From positions 682,001 through 746,000 of the forward strand of contig JAHYIO010000004.1 in NCBI GenBank assembly GCA_020543525.1: 64,000 nt of DNA, given 5' to 3'. Position 1 is the stretch's first letter; each line of letters starts with the position of its first letter. The notes beneath the pieces were generated by a model. That model was not told the origin of the DNA, made no database searches, and saw only the letters and a list, made by a program, of their open reading frames with translations. This stretch comes from Coriolopsis trogii (Eukaryota > Basidiomycota > Agaricomycetes > Polyporales > Polyporaceae). Shown in pieces: positions 45,855-58,330 of the stretch. The translations under genes were made by a program, and so were the position numbers.

Positions 45855-48800
45855 TCAGTCCGGGTTGCTGCGTTCGGTCTGTACATGTACGGCTGGGAGA
45901 CCTCGCGGCTGTCCGGCCATGAGGATCTCGCCGACAGCGCAGATGCCGGCGGACCAGACAAGAAGGAGCGAGCTTATGCAGAAGAAGCTGATCGTCTGCC
46001 CAATCTCGAGCCACGAGCCCGTGTCCGTAACGTTCAGGAAGAAAGTGATCGTCATAACTGACAAAGGTGAGGCATGGTTAGCGCGAATTAATACGTTGGT
46101 ACGTCTGAAAGGTAGGCGATGGAATGGACTGCAACTCACTGTCTGTCAACGTTAGTGCGACAAGGAAGAGACTGAATGGTGGAAGGTCGAGTCGGGCGTT
46201 GAGGATTGAGAAGGCGATGGCGAGGATGATGTATGGTGACACGATCTTGAAGATCTATGTCGTCGCACCACGCTTGTCAGTGTACATCCATATGGGTCAG
46301 AAGTAATCATGCGTACTAGAAGGGCCGCCATTAGGAAAGGGTTGAATACAGGTACGAGACGATAAACGGGTTCCAGGTAGAATGAACTGAAAGTACGGTG
46401 AGCAAGATCAAATGGTAGATAATGCACATACACTCACGATATAGAAGCAACACTACGCGGAGGATGATCACTATAGGCTTCACAAGACACGCGAGTGGCG
46501 TACTCACTTTCCAGTCCCGAAGAACGCCACTTGGACGAAGAACAGGAAGAACACTGCAATACGAAGGTCGTCCGCCTTTGGTCGGTATGTGCTCGCATCT
46601 CCCTTCGTATGTGATGTCTTTGCCGATGTAGACTGTGCATGAGCGCGTAGGACTACCTCGACCTCAACCCACAGACAAAGCGTGATCGAGAAGAGCACAT
46701 AGAAGAGTCCCTCCACGGCGATTGCAAGCCATACAAAGCACGCTCCGAGGCCAAGGAAGAAGCTCAAGAGCCGCGCTTGAGGATTGCTCCGTCCTACGCG
46801 AAGGACGAAGGGCAATGCAGCAGTACCCACTATCACACACTCCCCCTTCAGTCTTCAAGGGCTTAATCGCAAGAGAGGTAGAATACGCACAGAATAGGGC
46901 CCAGCCGATGAGGCGGAAGAGAGGCGCGACTCCCTTCTTGTCTCGCAGGTCGCGAACAATCACGTTGACGAGAATGACACTCCAGCCCAGATTGTTGAGC
47001 AGCAGGAACGCGGCTGTCTTGAAGAGGCCTGCCTCCTGCCGGTTCGCAAAGGTACACCGTCGAATCCCTACCATACCTATGACGTACATTGCGGCAGCCC
47101 CGGAGGTGCTGCATACCGTGTCAATATTGAAAGGCAACAAGAGACGAAGAACACACATTGCGATCAGATTTTCCTCCTGGTGCACGCTCAACAGAGGAAA
47201 GACTGCCGTGGAGAGACAGGATCCCGTCCAGGCCAGCAGCAGTTTCCAGTGACGCGTCCGCACGTCGCTCGGCCAAGAGAAGAGTGGCCAAAGCAACCCA
47301 ATGATCGCGAACCATGCACTCCAAATTGAGCGATGGGTATAGCCGGCCTGCAGGCGTCGTGAGAGCATGTCGAGCGAATGGAGATGTGGGAGCCTACCAC
47401 CATGCTTTGGAGTGCAGCGACGACGATCGCTCCGCGCACGATAGGGCCGGCCACCGCTCCCGGCTGCCCCCGCCGCATATATTGGATCAACGGCTTACTT
47501 GCCCGCATCAAGACCTGGTCCCAGAAGTAGCATGGAAAGGTGATGTAGATGTAAAATGTCCAGGGGGAGCGTTGCTTGGCGAACAAGGCCCAGAACGCCA
47601 CCAGAACAGATGTTGCGGCTACGTGTAATGCGAAGGGATTCGTGGGACGCTCGCTGTGAGACTCAGGCAGGAGAATTGAGACGGCGCCGAAGGCAATCCA
47701 ACCAATGTATGCGGCGACGACGATTCCTTGAATCATCGTACGGTCGTATCTGTCGGTTCCAAAATCCAGCTGCGGTCATGGTAGCGCGGGGGAGACATGG
47801 AGCTCACGTTTGTAGATATCGGAGGCCCTCGAGTGTATGCGCTACAAAGTCTTTCGCACGTAGGCGAGCCTGGTAGTAGCTCTTGTTCGTGATGAGTTCC
47901 TGTATAGCGACGATCTCGCTCTCGCCAGGACGCTCTGTTGAATCTGCCAGATGGGCAAAGTACGGATACGGACGATAGAATAGGGAGTTTGTCTTCTTCT
48001 CATCTGTAGGAGTGTCAGCCGCAGACAATGCGCAGTATCGTAAGAGCTCACCGTGCTTGACGCGGTAGTGTTCAAGAATAACCTACGTACTAGATGTCAG
48101 TCGTATGGTCCTCAACATGAAATGGATAATTGGACCTTGGCATTCACGAGAGCTGCCTCTGCCTGGGTCTCTTCGCCGTCTTGCGGGAGAAGGTATCCTG
48201 GCTTTGTTGGATCTATGTCAGGCAGAACGCCTACAGAGTTGATGGGCCAGTTGACACCAATGATAGTAGACATGAGTGCGGCTACATCTGCCTGCTCGAT
48301 GTCTCGGCGCAGGAGGTGCGATAGCCCGAAAGGCTCGGTATATGGGTCATGGGAAGACGGCGTGCTATCAGGAAGCGGTCCTCGTATACCCTTTCCCCAC
48401 ACGACTAGCGGGGTCCGAGTATTGTCAGGGTCTACAGGGGATAGAGAGGCATGAGGCGACAGGTGAAGATGTTGGACGACAACGCGAACCTCACCGCCGT
48501 CGCCATGATTCCCGATCTTCGACATGCCATGATCTGCGGTGAAAACAAAGGCGGTCTCTTCGTCCGCGTAGAACTCGGTGAAGAGTGCCTCGGTCTGTTT
48601 CACTATCTCGTCGACAACCTGGATGTTTGCCATGTATTCCTGCATTAAGACTGAGCGAAGGCGGTCATCTGTTGAATTGGTGTGATGACGATACCTTTGA
48701 ATGAGGTCTATAAGAATGGCCTGTTGTGTCGAGGCCGAGAAGGTGGAGGAAGAAGACTGTCTTCTCGCTCCGAAGGCGTGTGTCTAGTGTTGGATTCGCC

Positions 48801-49667
48801 GTGGCATTGTGAAACAGCTTGCGGAGATGCTCTAAAACCCAAACATCAAGAGCCGTAGCGTCTACTCTCGCGCAGCACAAGTTCCGGTCTCAGCATACAG
48901 CGGTTGCATACAAAAGTGCCGTACCTTTGGTGAAGTCCTCTTCATCCTCATCATAGCACCACATTTCAACTGTTCCTGGGGTCGCTCCACGCGCGAACAT
49001 GGGGAGGATGTCGGGTGAACCAAACGAGAAGGTCGCGCTGGATTGATTGAATACGGAGTCGAAATCTACCTGGGCGACACTCAAGCTCGAGGCAGGGGAT
49101 GAGGGCACTGAGACTTACAGGGTTCGTCTTCCACCCCTGTCAAAGATATAAACCACTTGTGGTGAGCGCAACGCAGTCAGAAGAGCCGTACCTTCGTTAC
49201 AGCCGACACGTCCTCGTACATTCCACCTGAAGCTTGATTGTATTGGCAAATATTACAGAGAAACATGGCTGCATACCGATGAGCGCGACATGACCTGGTC
49301 TACTCTCCGTCGGCACGCGTGTATGCGATATGCCCCATGCGCCCCTTGTCTCTATGATGGAACGGAGGTGTGGTGCAACTACCTCTGGTGCGTCGGGGAA
49401 CATGTGGAAGCCATTCTCCGCGAGGAGCAAGTCGGCGCGCAAGCCATCCCCTTGCGCGCCGTCAACGGTGATGCGGTCGAAGAGTCTGTTGTGCAGCTTA
49501 CCTACTATGAGGACGAGCCGCTTTGCCTCTCCCTTGCGAAGCGAGTGTTGCTGCATTCCATGGACGACCGGACTTGTGAAGTAGCAGTCAAAGACCGTTC
49601 CGATGTACACCAGATGGAAAACGAGTCCCAAGAGGAGTAACCTCCAGACAGACGCAGACGTCGCCAT
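45855..49667 (-). CDS. MCD4: GPI ethanolamine phosphate transferase 1 (PIG-N/Mcd4)
   Basis: The protein adds ethanolamine phosphate to the first mannose of the GPI anchor in the ER. The start [20 protein letters not shown] is a signal anchor, followed by [10 protein letters not shown]. The lumenal alkaline-phosphatase-like domain is clear: LVLIV-GDGLRAD (metal-binding Asp), [15 protein letters not shown] (nucleophile Thr region), [28 protein letters not shown], and [16 protein letters not shown]. Later come [17 protein letters not shown] [14 protein letters not shown], a PYPYFAHL linker and a long multi-helix membrane region in many exons, ending in a block with [17 protein letters not shown] near the C-terminus. 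The start at 49667 is the first ATG at the signal anchor. The exons of the membrane half (45.9-47.8 kb) were not all resolved, and the stop at 45855-45857 is the most likely end. Confidence 0.86.
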
Positions 49668-50266
49668 TGTCAAGTGTTCTTCTATGTCCAAGGGTGCATG
49701 TATGCGGGTAAAGCAAAGTCGAAATACGTGTCAAGCTGCGCTGTTGTGAGAGCGCGCGCGTCTGGAGCGCGTCCACGACCCCGCGTGCGACGCGCCCGAC
49801 GCGCCTGTAGACGCTTGACACCGGACCTCCACCACCAGTGCACTGCTGCCGCCGCCCCCGAGTCGTGGTTGTTGTGAGGAATGCATCACTTGTTATTGTC
49901 TCTGCGCGTCTTTCATCTCTCTGGGTATACGAACTCGCAGTCGAGTCGCATGCCAGTGCGAGGAGCCGGCCATTTGACGACGACGCAGAGTCGGATCGGT
50001 TCAGTGGGTACAGAGTCTCCTCCTGACTGTAGCCAACGTTCCTAGTGCTCAGCCGGTCCAGCCGTATATTTGGAGCAACCATCCACTCGTCGCGGTCTGC
50101 ATCAAATGCGGCCAGCAGACATGGTCATGCTCGACGACGGCCCGCCGGTTCACCTCGTGACGTACCAGGGTAGTTGGCGAAGGAACCAAGTCGCGAATCC
50201 CGGAGCAATGACGGCAGCATATATAAACACGACAAGGCGACCGCACTGAAGGCCCTCGACAAAGAC
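49668..50266. other. divergent promoter region of MCD4 and GH78
   Basis: No gene is recognised in about 600 nt between outward-reading starts. TATATAAA lies at about 50219-50226, 40 nt before the GH78 ATG. Confidence 0.5.
50219..50226 (+). promoter_or_regulatory. TATA box of the GH78 gene
   Basis: The sequence CATATATAAAC sits about 40 nt upstream of the ATG at 50267. A strong TATA with a short leader is common in inducible secreted-enzyme genes of basidiomycetes. Confidence 0.5.
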
Positions 50267-52619
50267 ATGGCTCTCTGGCTCCTTGCACTGTTGGGCGCAC
50301 TCTCGTGCGTGAGCGCCTCCGCACCCGCTGGTCCTTGGGACAAGTTCAATTTTGCGCCCAAGAGCAGGACAGTGTTTCCTACTGCTATCGAGGAGGTGTC
50401 CGGCAGTGTACACAATCCCCAGCACCTGGTTTCAGAAGGCAGCGCCACACTGAGTGGGAATGGTTCTTGGGTCGCGCTTGATTTCGGGATTGAGGTGAGC
50501 ATCTGTGTTCCTGCATTGCATGCGACGCTCATTATCATCTTAGGTCGGAGGACTGATCTCCCTCAACTTCGACAAAGCTTCAGAGTCATCCTCCATCGCC
50601 CTATCCTTCACCGAGTCTCCTATCTTCATCAGTCCAGTCACGTCCGATGACTCGACCTATCCTACTGCGAATCAGTCGTACGATGGTGTCTTGCAGGTAC
50701 CTGCTCCGCTCCCTACCGGCTTCTGGACCCAACCAGCGGCGATGCTCCGCGGTGGCTTCCGTTACTTGACGATTGTCTCTACTTCGGAGGACTCTGTGAC
50801 CATTTCTAACGTCTCTTGTGCCATCTCTTTCTCTCCTCACATCTCGAACTTGCGCGACTACAGCGGTTACTTCTATGCCTCTGACCCTGCATACCATGAT
50901 CGGAACTTCTTGACTAAGGTGAGTACCTCTTGTCTCCTCATTGTTGTGCAGTCTCGCCATGACGCTCGGTTAGCTATGGTATGCGGGTGCATATACCGTA
51001 CAAACCAACATAGTCCCGCTGGACACCGGGAGGCAAATTCCGATGGTCAGATCGCCCGGTATGCGTATAATATTTGGGCATGTTGTAGCGACTCACGAAT
51101 ATCAGGATGGGCTAACAATGCTACTCTCGGCGTCGCTGGGCCAATCATTGTGGACGGCGCGAAGCGTGACAGGTACGCCCATGGGCATGACCCTAGGTCG
51201 AACACACGTCAGACTGCTTAAATGACTCCACCCAGGGCTGTTTGGCCGGGAGACATGGGCATCGCCGTACCCACCCAGTTCGTCTCTACAAACGACCTCA
51301 TACCTACGCGCAACGCGCTCTCGACTATGTTTGCCGCAATAAACCCGAGGACAGGCGCGCTGCCCGAGTCGGGCCCTCCCCTGAGCCAGCTGGACAGCGA
51401 CACTTACCACGCGTGGACGCTCATCGGTACTCACAACTACTACCTCTACTCTGGTGACTCCGACTGGCTACAGACTGTGTGGGCAAACTACACGAAAGCT
51501 GTTGGTTTTCTTGAAGGCAAAGTCGGTCCTTCCGGACTGATGAACGTCACTGGCTTGCGGGACTGGGCTCGTCTTGGCGGAGGTGGAATCAACTCCGAGG
51601 GCAATGCACTCCTTTACAGGGTGAGTTCTCGACTTACCTTACAGTACCCCACTGAATTGGCGCGTAGGTTCTCGTTACTGCAGCAGACCTCGCTACCCAT
51701 GTGAACGACAGTGCATTGGCCTCGGCGTGGGCCGCAAACGCGACGGCTCTGAAGGAGAAGTTCAACGAGGTCTTCTGGCTCCCGAGCGCTGGAATGTACA
51801 GAGACAACGATACAACAACTCTCTGCCCACAGGACGCAAACTCGATGGCTGTTCTGTACAACTTGACCACCTCTCCGGAGCAGGCAGCCTCTGTGAGCAA
51901 GGGACTGACGCAAAACTGGAACGATCTTGGGCCCGTTGCGCCTGAGCTGCCCGACACGATCTCGCCCTTCATCAGTGGACTCGAGGCGTGTACTTTCCGC
52001 TCAACCTTGTGACCCATGCTCACTGACGTTCCTGCTTAGCTCCAAGCCCACTTCGAGGCAGGCGAAGACGAGCGCGCGATGGACCTGCTCCGGCGCGAGT
52101 GGGGATACATGCTGTACACCAACATCAGCGTCCAGTCGACGCTCCTGGAGGGCTTCACAGCCAACGGCTCACTCTCGTAAGTCTCGCGTAGACGACACCG
52201 TGCCCTGGCTCAAGCCCATCATGCACAGATACCGCAGCTACCGCGGGTACAACTACGACCCGGCGTACACGAGCCACGCGCACGGCTGGAGCTCCGGGCC
52301 CACATCCGCACTCACGTACTACGTCCTCGGACTCACCGTCACCTCACCGCAAGGGCAGACGTGGCAGGTCGCCCCGCACCTCTCCGGGCTCTCTGCCGCT
52401 GAGGGCGGCTTCACGACGCCGCTCGGGTGGTATGGGGTCAAATGGTCGTCGCATGGACGCAGTTTTAGGCTCGAGATCGAGGTCCCGGAGGGCACGTCTG
52501 GGTCGGTCAAATTGCCGGTATCTGGGAAGACGATTGTCAATGGTAGGGTGCGGAAGGTGGTCCAGGGCGAAGTTTTGCGGTTCGAAGGCGGGAAGCATAC
52601 GGTGTCTGTCGCGCGTTGA
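50267..52619 (+). CDS. secreted alpha-L-rhamnosidase-like glycoside hydrolase, family GH78
   Basis: Eight exons (50267-50494, 50544-50918, 50974-51058, 51106-51172, 51236-51620, 51668-51985, 52040-52176, 52229-52619) give 1986 nt, 661 residues. GH78 enzymes remove terminal alpha-L-rhamnose by inversion. A signal peptide (MALWLLALLGALSCVSASA) precedes a beta-sandwich region (VALDFGIEVGGLISLNF, GGFRYLTIV). The (alpha/alpha)6 catalytic domain opens with IIVDGAKRDRAVWPGDMGIA, whose Asp/Arg-Asp-Arg and W-x-GD pattern is the GH78 hallmark, and has YYLYSGDSDWLQTVW, INSEGNALLYRVLVTAADLA, LLRREWGYML, YTSHAHGWSSGPTSALTYYV. The C-terminal beta-domain reads GLSAAEGGFTTPLGWYGVKW. The intron 51986-52039 requires a GC donor to keep frame; all others are GT-AG. 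Confidence 0.88.
51986..52039 (+). other. probable GC-AG intron in the GH78 gene
   Basis: The exon ends at SGLE and the intron starts GCGTGT; the acceptor is CTTAG. The GT two bases further gives the wrong frame. With the GC donor the reading SGLELQAHFEAG matches the family and the whole coding length divides by three. Confidence 0.65.
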
Positions 52620-52954
52620 TGAAGACGATGTATACGTGTCGATGAAATAGGATCCATCGTCTTCTCAATTGCTTCATGTCAGCTTGCGTCAACATTGGAT
52701 GTGCGGTACGGGTTGTGTGTTCACTCAGACTGTTGGGCAACGGCCAGATCCTGGACTTGACACCCGTCCTGTGCGATCGCTTGAACGACTGCTTTCCCAA
52801 CATTGAAGGCATTATGTCATTAGGAGATGCCTCACGTACAGTAGATAGCGACTGATAGATAACACCGCACGCACGTCCAACAGAGCGAAAGCGAACAGCA
52901 CAAAAACAAACGACAACCCGAGGACCAATCATTACAATATCACAATAACGCAGA
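52620..52954. other. convergent 3' region between GH78 and the DHA2 transporter
   Basis: No gene is recognised between the two convergent stop codons. Confidence 0.4.
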
Positions 52955-55155
52955 TCACACCACCTTCTCCTGGGAGTCCTCGTCAGCATGCAGTTCAGAC
53001 AAGATGTCTTCCTGCGTGCCAGTAGCCGCGGACATCATGTCGACCTCGCGCATGAGGAAACACGTCAGGAGTCCCGCGCCAGAGATCCCCGCCATGACCT
53101 TCCAGATGAGCCGCGTCCCGTCTGCGAACGCGACGCGCACAGCGTCCCTCAGGGACGGTTCGAGGCTAGGGATGACGGAGACGAGCGTGTAGGCGAACTC
53201 CTGGCCTTGGGGCAACGTGGCCAGGAACGACGCGGGCAGCTTGTCCTGCAGAACGTTTTGGAGGATCGCGCCGCTCGCGACGATGCCCCAGCTCTTTGGG
53301 GCGGTAATTGTGAACGAGAGAGACGGGAGGCGTCAGTTAAAGGGATGCATCGCGGTCAGGAGGGGGGGGGTTCCAAACAAAGAGGAGACGCACCTGGGCA
53401 AAGTTGCGTACAAAGATCCAGAACGCGAGCGCGTACGCGTTGTTCGAAGCCGGGAGGGGCGCCAGGATCGGGAACTGCGTGCCGATCCAGAGGACGCCCA
53501 AGCCGATCCCGAGCGGGACCTGCAGCCCCACGTACTTTGCGGCGTGGCTGTCCCCGTCGAGCAAGGTGAGGAGCCCGAAGCCGAGGATGGTGAACGCCCA
53601 GCCGAGGTAGTTTTGTGGGCGGTACTTGTTGAAGACTTCGACGCTGACCCCGGTGAAGATGGCGAAGAGGGGGATCGAAAAGGATAGGCCAAACATGTCG
53701 ATGCCCGAGTGGAGCGCGGAGGCTCCTTTGGAGGCTTGGAGGTATACTGGGAGGTAGTCTATGCAGAACGTCAGTGTCGTGTGGATGAATATTTTGAGGA
53801 GACTCGCAGATGACGGCGATGGAGACGACGCCGTGGAAGAACGTTCCGAGGTATCTTTACATCTTGTCAGCGTCAGCCTGTGTTCAACTCCAGTATAGCA
53901 TACCCGCTCAGTACTGTTCTATCAGTGAAGCAATATCGAGGGACCTGCAAGAGGATTTGAGCATTCCGCGAGGCTCGCAAGCGAGGCCACGCACTATCCT
54001 GCTCTCTGGCCACTTCCACTCCAGCATGAAGAAGGCGACGACACCTAGGCATCCGACAAGCAGGGGCACGAGCACCTGGTACGATACCCACGCGTAGTGC
54101 TGTCCGCCCCACGTCAGTGCAAGCAGCACGAGGACGGTGCCCAAGATGATGATCGCATTCCCGCTGCAAACACCGGTAGACAGGGTCAGCTTCAGAATCT
54201 CCGCGCAGGGTATGCATCCGTCGCATATCACGCAGACTCACATCCAATCGATCTGGGACACCTTCTCCTTGAAGCTGATCTTCGGTGACGGGGAATGGAA
54301 GAACACGTAGATGAACACGGAGGCGACGGCGCAGAGCGGGAGGTTGAGAAAGAACAGCCAGCGCCACGCTCCAGAGCCAGCCAGCGCGCCTCCTATGGGC
54401 GGACCTACGGCACTGCGCCTCGATCAGCTCAAACAAGCCTAACGTGCGCGAGATGCAACCTACCAAGCCAATGCCCACACACTGCCAGCGCGGATGATCA
54501 GTGGGCGGACTATGTGCGCGATGGACGTAGTGCATGGAAATCAAGACGTACGCTGCAGCGATCCCCTGAAACTTTCCCCGCTCCTTGAGGGGCACCATGT
54601 CCGCGAAGATGATGTCCGTGACGGCCATGCTCCCGCCGCTCCCGAGACCCTGCAACGCTTGGAACAACGGGCGTCAACCGGCTTGCTCAAACGTAACCTC
54701 GTCCGAGTCGTACTTTCACTTACCTCGCCCAGAGATCAGCATGCGCATGTTCATCGCAGCACCACAGAGCACAGAGCCGACGACAAAGACGGCGATGAGG
54801 ACGAAGAGGACTGGCTTGCGTCCGAAGCTCTCCACGAGCCCGCCGACGAGCGGGAGAATGGCTGTGGAGGCGATCGTGTACGCGCCTCCGGCCCAGACAA
54901 AGTCGCTCCCATGTACACGTTCGACGATGGTTGGTAACGCAGTCGAGACGGCAGTCTGTCACAGATTAGCGATACTGACAAGTCAGTGCTACACGTACAG
55001 GCGCTTGTCGGGGGACGTACCAGGTCGATTGCGGACAGCATGTCCACGAGCAGCGTCGAGATGAAGACGATCCAGAATCCGAACCCTCGCGTTCCGGGCG
55101 CTGATTCTGGCATGTTAGGAGCGTGGTCTTCGCTGCTTGCTTTCTCCTCGACCAT
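52955..55155 (-). CDS. MFS drug:proton antiporter-like transporter (DHA2, 14 helices)
   Basis: It starts MVEEKASSEDHAPNMPESAP and reads GFWIVFISTLLVDMLSAIDL into TAVSTALPTIVERVHGSDFV, with WAGGAYTIASTAILPLVGGL, FGRKPVLFVLIAVFVVGSVL and GLQGLGSGGSMAVTDIIFAD, the usual order of DHA2/efflux-pump proteins. The next exons give PIGGALAGSGAWRWLFFLNL and a mid-protein helical stretch. The end reads AGISGAGLLTCFLMREVDMM and a short acidic tail to the stop at 52955. Such proteins export toxic small molecules or metabolites. There is no biosynthetic cluster beside it, so its substrate is open. About nine introns are seen; a run of nine G at 53362-53370 lies in an intron. Confidence 0.85.
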
Positions 55156-58100
55156 AGCGATAGGCGTAGATGCAACGTCGGCTGGGATCCTGGGGCGATG
55201 ACAGCAGGACGAGGGATTGGGGATGAGCTGACCACATCGACTAAGTACTGAATGAGAGGAAGGCTATGCTCACCTATTTGTATCCATCTCGCAAGACGTG
55301 ACGCAGAGTTTCAACTTATGACTCTATGCGTCGGCTCAGAGTGTCTAGCGATGTGAAGGGTTGAAGGGGTAATGGTAGCGACCCGGCTGAGACGGGTCCT
55401 CTCCTTGTCAGGCCTCTGGGGAGAGTTTGCCCGGCTGGAGACTTCGTGGGAGTATCAGGATACGTCAAACTGACTCTGGATACGCGTGCCTAAGAATGTA
55501 CCCACAATAGAACAAGGCGTGCAGCGGAGGGAGTATATGGTCCACTGGCATCTGAAGACGTTTACATAGAACAAGATTCAGCTGTCAGGCGCGCGGATTC
55601 TCGGGCGCGTCAAGGGAGACGGCTCAAATGCAGATGACAACAGTCCTGTTTGTGTTCAGGGTCAGAGTGGCAGGGAGGACAAGTTACGATAGTTCGGAAC
55701 CATAAGTCTGGCAAGGTATGGTTCCTTTAGACAACGGAGCGAGCAAATGAATAGCATGACGTACTACTCACCAATGGAACTGTATCATAGACATATCACA
55801 GTGCTTTCCAACTTAGGCTCGGTGTAAGATGCATATTTTGGGGATCGAGGTGTCCCCGAACGAGACGTTGTGCGGAGCCCATGCGATCACGAGACGCCCC
55901 AAGTTGATCACTATGACAGAGACTGGCACATTCAGGCTTTTCTACACATGAGCCGCACAATTCGAGTAGCACCTCATAGTGTGTGCAGCCTTAGTGAGAA
56001 ACCGTGGCGGTGGACGGGTCTAGCGCCGAAGATAGCACCGCCTCGTCGTAGTGGTCACCAATAAATCTCAGGCGTCTGAGTTGCCTTGTTCGGATACACC
56101 ACTTACAGAGTCCCGACTGCCCAACTTACGCATCAGCCGAAACTAACGCCATCTGCGTTAGGTTTGAGTACGCTGTTGCAGGTACGCCTGTCGCCACATA
56201 AGACGCGATACCTCCTGCGTGTGTGCAGTCATTACGTTTGCTAGCTCACCTCTATGTTGACGACATGTGGCATCGTGTGGAGGGCTTGCTACTGCAATTG
56301 AGATGATCCCTCTTAAGACAGGTCACTCCAATCTGCAACCGCAATCGTGGACACCTGCCTCTCCACCACCGGTCTTGTTCGCACGCACAAGTGATTCTGG
56401 CGTATAGCGAACATATGGCGAAGGCCGCTACATCCGTGCCGGGTAGTCTGCATGCAGCACATGTAGTCCTCTGATGAACCATCGGCATGGCGAGCGATTG
56501 CCTTGCTAGTACTTTTTATCAGGCTCGCATGTGTACGCAACGTGCTTCTGAAGCCCAGGTCGGCACAGATTGCCTCGCTGATCTGCCGGTAGGCCCCGGA
56601 AGGTAGTCAAGTACCTCTGTCGTCTGCTGCGCGCGGTTGTGGGTGGCGATGCACTCGCATCTGGGGGACTCGGTGCGAGGATGCGGGAAGTAGTGAGAGA
56701 GCTCGATCTGGAAGGGACGATCCTAGATAAGAGAGGACTAGCGGGACGACGATCCTGCGACGGTTCGACTTCGTATACCGATATTGTTGCGAGAAGGCTG
56801 AGCTGGGGAAGTCGGGACGACGAAGAGGTCTCGAGAGGGGTACGTTTGCGCTGGTGCGTTTGTAGACTCCTCATTTTCCGATGGGTTTTCTGACGATGGG
56901 AGGCCAGATCTCTGCCAGTGCACGCATGCCCTGTGAGACGAGAGGATTGGGCTGTTTTAAGTGTCACGATTAGATGCAAAGCATGCGCCGTCTTATGCTC
57001 ATACTGCATCCGTATAGTGTGATCTACACGCCATATGGGCTGCGGCCCGATCGCGACAGTCAGTGTATTAGAGATTTCCCCTGCGGTGATCAACGGGGCC
57101 GAAACAGGTCATTCGATGCGTATTCCCTGTCCGGGCCTCCGACAAGGTTAAGACTTTTCTCCTCCATCCATTGTGAGCGCGCCCGACTTCCTGAATCGAC
57201 GTGCTTCCACCCGCTTTGGATGGGGCCAGGCAAAGGATGTGTTCGAAACATAGGCACGATTGAACGATATTGAGCTCTTGAACAAAGTGAGGATGGCATG
57301 GTTCAACATATCTTGACTGTCGTCGCTGGGAAGGTGCTCGCCGCCGGTGTCCCATGAGGGTAGTCAGTGATTTGCACAATTTCGTATGGCGTTTGAATGG
57401 GATCTGGAAGAACGCACATGTCCTCAGCTTCTGTAGAGTTCCACGTAAAGTTGAGTCGAGGGTGCTAAAGAGAAGAAGTTCGGAGCATCTACTTGCCGCT
57501 GTTCCTGCTTGGTATCTCTCACGAGTAGCATGATTCGAGTTCTCAGATGCGGTGGGTTTTGGCAGCTCTTACGGCCGATATGGTACTCCTTCATCTTCTC
57601 CAAGAGAAGCTGCTGTGAAAGGAGGTGTTCACGAGATACAGAATGCGAAACCACTAGACGCCTGATATTTTCGTTGTTGGTTGAGGAGCCTAGAATCGTC
57701 CGTGCGGTAGAGACGTACGGCAGCGTTGATCAATAATGATTCTGTAAACATGACGGTCGAGGAGTCTAGTTCGTCTGCCAGGAACGTTGGTCAGAATGCC
57801 GCGAGGGAGTAGAACGCAGAGTTTGAATTTCCACCGCGCGCGCTTGCCATCTTATCCGCATCCATCACCGACGTCGCGAAGACATCACGGGGGTCCTCGC
57901 GCGGCGCTGCGTCGGTCTTGTGGCCACCCCACTCCTCTCGCGTTCGCGAGAATGCACAGATGGCGGTTTGGTGAGTGGAGCGAGGGTCAGAGCGCGGAAG
58001 AGAACACGGCGCGTGCGCAGAGGGCCGAGCGTACGGGGACGGGCATGTGTCTCGGCCAGGATGGGCGTACTGTGCGTTCTAGATCAGCCACACGGCGCGT

Positions 58101-58330
58101 CGGTGCCCTCCGCCGAGCTGGAAGGGGTCGTAGAGGAAGAGACCCATGGCGTCACGTTTCGCACGACGCTCTCTCCCTCGCCCTCCTCCCCCTCGCTCCT
58201 ATAAAGTGCGCCTTCAGACCCAAGCCTTCCTGGTCCCCTCTCCCATCGCCGTTGCCCGCGCACCGTCTGTAGTGCGCGCCGTCGACGCCGCGGACAACCC
58301 TCCTCAACCTCCCCCTCTACCCGAGCCGAC
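55156..58330. other. 3.2-kb gene-poor region
   Basis: No gene is supported. Short frames on both strands lack known motifs. The most coding-like stretch is a plus-strand frame at about 56605-56893 with a charged helix (GARMREVVRELDLEGTILDK), without identified start or partner exons. The right end, from about 57800, is the GC-rich upstream region of the phosphorylase gene. Confidence 0.4.
58200..58206 (+). promoter_or_regulatory. TATA box of the glycogen phosphorylase gene
   Basis: TATAAAG follows a long pyrimidine-rich stretch (58170-58199) and lies 125 nt before the ATG. The TATA plus CT-rich arrangement is typical of highly expressed fungal genes. Confidence 0.55.
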
